Shown: piece by piece, positions 6,571-10,186 of the stretch | Layout of the letters: each line of letters opens with the position of its first letter | How positions within the stretch are numbered: the stretch's first letter is position 1 | Source: Pelagophyceae sp. CCMP2097 | Lineage: Eukaryota; Sar; Pelagophyceae | Assembly (NCBI GenBank): GCA_026770575.1 | Contig: MU657378.1 | Coordinates: forward strand, 64,502 to 74,687 | Direction: 5' to 3' | Length of the DNA stretch: 10,186 nt | Made by a program: the position numbers and the translations under genes | The notes under the pieces: model-generated | Databases searched by the model: none | Told to the model about the DNA's origin: nothing | Seen by the model: the letters and a program-made list of their open reading frames with translations, nothing else

Positions 6571-6970
6571 TTAAGGGGGGTCCGGGGGGTCTCCCCCCGG
6601 CACCCGCCAAAGTCCGGGGCCTGCTGCGTTTCCAAGCGGCGCGCCTCCGCGGGCGAGCGACCGACAGCACAGCGAGCCAAAGCCGGCATCGCATTTTTAA
6701 GCGATAGGGGATAAGCGTGGATTTGATCAATGCGGGTATGAACTTAAAAGGGGGGTTCCGGGAGGTCCCCCGGCACCCGCGACAGTCCGGTGCCGACGCG
6801 CTCCCAAGCGGCGCGCCTCGCCGGCCGAGCCGATACGAAGCAAGCCGGCGATTTGAAAGCGGGTAAGAAGTTAAAGGGAGGGTCCGGGGGGTCTCCCCCC
6901 GGCTCCCGCGACAGTCCGGCGCCGACGCGCTCCCAAGCGGCGGGCCGAAACGTGCGATCGAATGTCTCAC
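6571..6970 (+). repeat. Three direct repeats with G/C-run head
   Basis: Each unit starts with TTAA followed by a G-run, TCCGG, a second G-run, TCT or TCC and a C-run, at 6571, 6744 and 6871. It continues with CCCGCGACAGTCCGG or a variant, then CGCTCCCAAGCGGCG. Spacings are 173 and 127 bp. The head can fold as a hairpin with a 6-bp G:C stem and TCT loop, and its G-runs could form a quadruplex. The head of the first unit is identical, in opposite orientation, to the core at 3873-3896. Confidence 0.75.
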
Positions 6971-7039
6971 AGAGCGCAGCGAGCCCTTCAACGGGCGTCA
7001 CGTTTGAGGAGCGGAGCGACGAGGCCAACGGATGGCGGA

Positions 7040-7071
7040 GTCCAACGGACGCTGCCAGACGTCCGTTGGAC
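7040..7071. repeat. Perfect 12-bp inverted repeat
   Basis: GTCCAACGGACG (7040-7051) and CGTCCGTTGGAC (7060-7071) are exact inverses around an 8-base loop. Related half-sites CCAACGGA (7024-7031) and GTCCGTTGG (7079-7087) flank it, giving four copies in about 65 bp. Such clustering can mark a protein-binding site; none is identified. Confidence 0.7.
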
Positions 7072-7091
7072 GGAGCTGTCCGTTGGGGACT

Positions 7092-7747
7092 TCAACTCGA
7101 CGGGAGGGTGGCTTACGCGACGCGTGTCGTGGACAAGCAGGGCGCGGACAAGCACAGTTAGACAAGGAGCCACAGAGATCAACTCGACGGGATGGGGTAA
7201 GAAAACCACTTGATCGAAGAGGGGGGCTTCGACTATCACGGTGGGCACGACCCGTCGGAGCTACCCTTTGCCACTGCCCACTCGTTCCAGTACACGCGCC
7301 AGCAACAACGCACCATCCGGATATCCCGTGCCGACATTCTAGTATCCACCGGCCCCGAAGCCCGGCGACCCCTATTCCGTGAACATTTTCCGGAATTTGA
7401 AAAGGACTCGGAGGGCCCCCCTTTTCGAAGCTTCCAAAGAGCGGGGTGGGTCGTGAGCGCCCGCGGCCTGGTAGTGCCCTGGGCGCTTCCCGAGCCTCGT
7501 GGCGCCTGCCTCGCCGTTTCCGGGCGCTCCGCCTTTCCCACCGGACCCATCAAGCCCTCGCTGCACGGGCCTTTGTCGTCGGCGGGCTCTTGCTTTCCGG
7601 GCCGGTGCTCAAAAGTGTGTGTGTGTTCATGTGTGAACCGAATGCGCTCGGCGCCTTTCAGTCTCGCTGCGCGGCGCCGCGTGTTCCGCGCGGCGATGCG
7701 CCTGGGGATCGCGCGTCGTGCGTGAGGTGTGGCCCGGCGTCGCGTTG
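7092..7747. other. Flank downstream of the hydrolase gene
   Basis: No gene is recognised. A 14-bp direct repeat TCAACTCGACGGGA is at 7092-7105 and 7179-7192, and a GT dinucleotide run at 7615-7626. The part nearest 7748 should contain the 3' untranslated region of the minus-strand hydrolase gene; no polyadenylation signal was identified with confidence. Confidence 0.5.
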
Positions 7748-8960
7748 TCAGCCGTCCGCCGGCGCCACGCCGTCGGCGCACTCCGCCGGCGTCGGGGCCG
7801 CGGGGCCCTTTTTGAGCGCGGGGCCCTCTTGGAGCCACGCGACCGTCAGGTTTGTGATGATCTCTGGCTGCTGCTCGAGCGTGATGTCGCGCTCGCCGTC
7901 TAAAACCGGAAAGGCCTGCGGCCCGTAAAACCCAAAGCCGGCGTGGTTGGCCCCGGCGATGATCTCGACCTAGGGTCGCAAAGCTCGAGCGGGGCGGAAG
8001 ACGGGCGCGGCAGGGAAGTGCGCGGGCGGCGTGGCGCATCCATCGACGAGGGGCGTGACTCGCCGTCGTGCGTTGCTGCGGCATTTGCTTCGCGTTGGCG
8101 TCGAGTGCGGGCTGCGGTATGATGCCGTCGCGCTCCGCTAAAACTTGCAGCACGCGCAAGGATGGCGCGGCTCCGACGCCGCCGGCTGCCGTCGAGGCTG
8201 CGTCGACGTCTTCTTTCGCGTACGCCGCGTGCAGGACGACGCCGCGGATGCCGAGCTCCGGGCCGCGCCGGCCAGCGAGCTGCGCGGCGGTGAAACCTGC
8301 CGTCGCAATTCGCTCGGGACGTAGCCCTCGCAAGGTCCGTGCGCCCCTCGAGCGAGTCTTACCGCCCATCGAGTGGCCGCCGACGTGCCAGTCGTCGACG
8401 TGCGCAAACGCGGCCATGGCCGCGTCGGCGCGGCCGCGCTGCAGCGTCGACAGCCGCAGCGGCGCGCTGACGAGGCATACCGTCGCAGGCGTCCGCTTCG
8501 CAATTGACCGGAGCAGCGGCGCGTACGCGGCGGGATCCACCAGCGCGCCCTGGAAGTAGACGAGACCCGTGCGGCGCGGAGACTTGAAACAAATGCGTGC
8601 GAGGGCCCACCGCGGCCGGGGTCGTCACGGCGCGCCGGTTTGGGACGCCGGTTTGGGGCTCGAGTTGCGCCACGGGGACAAAGGCGGTGCCCCACCAAAA
8701 GTGCTCTACCGAAACGTCGGCGTCCGACTCGAGCGCGAGCAACGCCTCGGGGAACGCCGGCTGCCGGTGCCGCACGACTAGCGTCGGGTTGGGCCAGGGT
8801 CCGGTGAGTGCGAGGGCGCTCGTGCGAGGGTCGACGGGGGCGGTGTGCGCCCCGGGCTTCTTCGCCTCGCGGTGCGGGCGCCGCGCCCTTGCCGCCGCGC
8901 CGCGCTTCGGCGCCGGCAGCGCCACGGCAGATGCGTACCCGGTACCGTCGGACGCAGGCG
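7748..8960 (-). CDS. Alpha/beta hydrolase, 5' incomplete, three introns
   Basis: Predicted serine hydrolase of the alpha/beta fold (Abhydrolase_5-like); substrate unknown. Predicted exons on the minus strand are about 8960-8647, 8582-8363, 8296-8064 and 7969-7748, roughly 329 codons. Exon 1 encodes PAFPEALLALESDADVSV. Exon 2 starts near TGLVYFQGALVDPAAYAPLL, the typical first strand and oxyanion region, and ends in the nucleophile elbow GGHSMGG (Ser at 8370-8372). Exon 3 gives RGVVLHAAY and VLAERDGI (Asp at 8127-8129). Exon 4 gives IIAGANHAGFGFYG (His at 7943-7945) and ends in TGA. The complete triad, correct order and in-frame joins make the call strong. The exon 1 start is the weak point: a good acceptor (TTCTCTCAG) lies just above 8960, but no ATG occurs in this frame, and the retrotransposon end is about 170 bp further up. 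The gene may have an unseen first exon or be truncated. Confidence 0.8.
7970..8063 (-). other. Predicted intron 3, 94 nt, GC-AG type
   Basis: The reading frame must change between DANAKQMPQQRTT and VEIIAGANHAG. The acceptor CCCTAG ends at 7970 directly before VEII, and its TAG would otherwise read as a stop. No GT donor gives the right phase nearby, but GCGAGT at 8063-8058 does (phase 0). GC-AG introns are a known minor class. A one-base indel plus a stop mutation is the alternative. Confidence 0.55.
8297..8362 (-). other. Predicted intron 2, 66 nt
   Basis: The donor GTAAG at 8362-8358 and acceptor GGCAG at 8301-8297 are both good. The intron splits a Gly codon in the nucleophile elbow (phase 1). 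Without splicing, an Arg-rich insert of 22 residues would follow GHSMGG; with splicing, GHSMGGFTAAQLAG follows, as expected for the helix after the nucleophile. Its length is a multiple of three and it has no stop, so it does not break the open frame. Confidence 0.7.
8583..8646 (-). other. Predicted intron 1, 64 nt
   Basis: The frame changes between VPVAQLEPQTG and RTGLVYFQG. Removing GTCCCA...TTTCAAG restores one frame (64 nt, a remainder of one base), in phase 0. The donor is a weak match (GTCCC), so a neighbouring site or a one-base indel could be the real cause. Confidence 0.5.
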
Positions 8961-9128
8961 CTGAGAGAAGGAATCCAGACACGAGATGAGTTATGGTAAT
9001 ATAGAGAGTATCTTCGGCGATACGTCTTGCTATCACGCCACCTTGAAAATGGGGGCGGTGGTGGCGGAGCGCGCGCGGGTCTTCTTCGTTCTCTGGATCG
9101 CGGTGTCAGTACACCGCGGCTGGCAGCC
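8961..9128. other. Junction between hydrolase gene and retrotransposon
   Basis: This 168-bp stretch separates the copia stop codon from the first supported hydrolase exon. The 3' long terminal repeat of the copia element would be expected here, but it is too short for a full LTR plus a gene start. A minus-strand segment from about 9037 to 8962 begins TG and ends TCTCTCA, loosely like LTR borders; no second copy is in the window to test this. Confidence 0.35.
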
Positions 9129-10186
9129 TCAGTGGACGACGATGTTCATGAGGATGCGGCGGTCGCGGATTGCCTCGGAGCCTCCGACGGGCTTGGTGAG
9201 GTAGTTGGCGAGATTGAGCTTTGTGTGGATCTTGACCGGCAGGATAGTGCCTAGGTGCTTCTCCTGGCGTGCACGCCAGTACTTTGCGCGGATGTGCTTG
9301 TTCTTCTTCGAGATGATGGGCTCCGACATGGCGTTGACCGTGCCTTGATTGTCGATGAAGAGCTGCGTCGGCGGGCGCTCCTTGTCGCTGATGCTTCCGA
9401 CGTCCTCGAGGAGCTGGCGGAGGGATATGATGCCCGGCACGGCGGTCCAAGTTGCGCAGATCTCGGCCTCGGTCGAAGAGAGTTTTGCGTTGTCCGATTT
9501 GCTGCACGTCCAAAACACTGCCGCGCCGCCGTACATGATGATCGTCGAGACGATGGACTCGGCCTGCGGCGTCCATGGCCCGATCCAGTCGGCGTCGCAC
9601 CACGCGACGGGGTGCGTGTCGCCCTGCTGGTACGTGATGCCGTAGCTGACCATTCCCGACAAATAGTCGAGGATTTGGAGGGCGACCTTAAGGTGGTAGT
9701 GGCACGGCGCGTGCATGTACGTGCAGCAGAAAACGACGTAGAGTACGATGTCGATGCGCGTCCAGTATGCCAGCCAGACGAGCGAGCCAGCGATCTTGCG
9801 GTACTTGGAGAGCTCGGGCTCGACGAGGAGTTGGTCGCCTTCCGTTGGGCGGCGTAGGAGTTCCTTTTGGCACGGCTGCGCGCGAGGTTGGCGCCCGACG
9901 TTCCAGCGGCCCAGGAGGTCGGCGACGAAGCTGGATTGCTGGAGGAACAAAATGGGCCTGCTGCCTCGGACGCCCTTTTCAAAAACGACGCCGAGCTCGT
10001 GGCGCAGCTCGCCCAGATCGACCAGTTCGAACCGCTTGCCGCAAAAAAAGATAAACTTCTTCCATATGCTGAGCTCCGACGCTGCGCTGATGACGTTGTC
10101 GACGTACAGAGCGCAAAATAAAGACACGCCGTTCCTTTGGTAAGTGTAAAGGCAGGGATCGGCCGTGGAGCGTCGGAAGCCGAAAT
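9129..10186 (-). CDS. pol: Ty1/copia Pol, C-terminal part (RT tail and RNase H)
   Basis: An uninterrupted minus-strand frame runs in from the window edge and ends at 9129, about 351 codons of the 3' end of a copia polyprotein. It opens with STADPCLYTYQRNGVSLFC, the stretch typically found before the reverse transcriptase active site. The active site itself reads LYVDN (residues about 26-30 of the fragment). Then come ELVDLGELRHELGV, the connection segment with SKYRKIAGSLVWLAY, and RNase H with AWCDADW (Asp about 197), SSTEAE (Glu about 239) and LFIDNQG (Asp about 278). The end has KNKHIRAKYW and LANYLTKPV, usual for copia. No stops or frameshifts interrupt it, so it is recent or under constraint. 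However, the second catalytic Asp of YVDD is Asn here (codon 10097-10095), which should abolish polymerase activity. The upstream gag, protease, integrase and most of RT lie outside the window. Confidence 0.92.
   Translation of the reverse strand, partial: FGFRRSTADPCLYTYQRNGVSLFCALYVDNVISAASELSIWKKFIFFCGKRFELVDLGELRHELGVVFEKGVRGSRPILFLQQSSFVADLLGRWNVGRQPRAQPCQKELLRRPTEGDQLLVEPELSKYRKIAGSLVWLAYWTRIDIVLYVVFCCTYMHAPCHYHLKVALQILDYLSGMVSYGITYQQGDTHPVAWCDADWIGPWTPQAESIVSTIIMYGGAAVFWTCSKSDNAKLSSTEAEICATWTAVPGIISLRQLLEDVGSISDKERPPTQLFIDNQGTVNAMSEPIISKKNKHIRAKYWRARQEKHLGTILPVKIHTKLNLANYLTKPVGGSEAIRDRRILMNIVVH
9129..10186 (-). mobile_element. LTR retrotransposon, Ty1/copia, partial
   Basis: The element is defined by its pol reading frame and continues past the right window edge. 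Order RT then RNase H at the 3' end is the copia arrangement. No long terminal repeat, polypurine tract or target-site duplication could be identified at its downstream end, so whether it is complete cannot be judged. Confidence 0.85.

Noticed and set aside
7236..7747. C-terminal part of the 434-codon minus-strand frame
   Set aside because: The true hydrolase C-terminus is in another frame and stops at 7748; the rest is Arg-rich chance translation.

Overview
This looks like a piece of a GC-rich eukaryotic nuclear genome, probably from a microalga or similar protist. The evidence is a gene that reads correctly only when short spliceosomal introns are removed, a Ty1/copia retrotransposon, a terminal-inverted-repeat DNA transposon, tRNA B-box (SINE-like) sequences and many minisatellites. 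There are no bacterial operons, Shine-Dalgarno sites or rRNA/tRNA genes. Haptophyte, pelagophyte or dinoflagellate origin would fit, but the sequence alone does not decide it.

Layout. Bases 1-653 hold no gene. Bases 654-1790 are a non-autonomous DNA transposon with about 53-bp terminal inverted repeats; inside are two ~297-bp-period direct repeats and a GC-rich island that could be captured sequence. Bases 1858-1920 form a strong hairpin. Bases 2026-2531 carry two diverged copies of a short interspersed element with B-box-like motifs. Bases 3203-3384 are an array of 18-bp palindromic units with a 53-bp super-period. Bases 3768-3935 are a 59-bp tandem repeat carrying a G/C-run core that reappears in opposite orientation at 6571-6970. 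Bases 4112-5845 are a mosaic of duplicated segments, a 41-bp minisatellite, a 13-bp tandem array and short coding-like blocks (three on the minus strand, one broken set on the plus strand). Bases 5846-7747 hold no recognisable gene.

The best-supported gene is an alpha/beta hydrolase on the minus strand (about 8960 down to 7748). It is split by three short introns of 64, 66 and 94 nt, one apparently GC-AG. The Ser-Asp-His triad is complete after splicing, but no ATG is visible at its 5' end. Directly upstream, on the same strand, is the 3' part of a Ty1/copia pol gene (10186 down to 9129) with an uninterrupted reverse transcriptase tail and RNase H. Its reverse transcriptase active-site motif reads YVDN instead of YVDD.

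The window is therefore mostly repeat and transposon DNA around one host gene. I found no defence system, biosynthetic cluster or other multi-gene system. The most novel items are the TIR element, the palindromic array and the minisatellite-embedded coding blocks.
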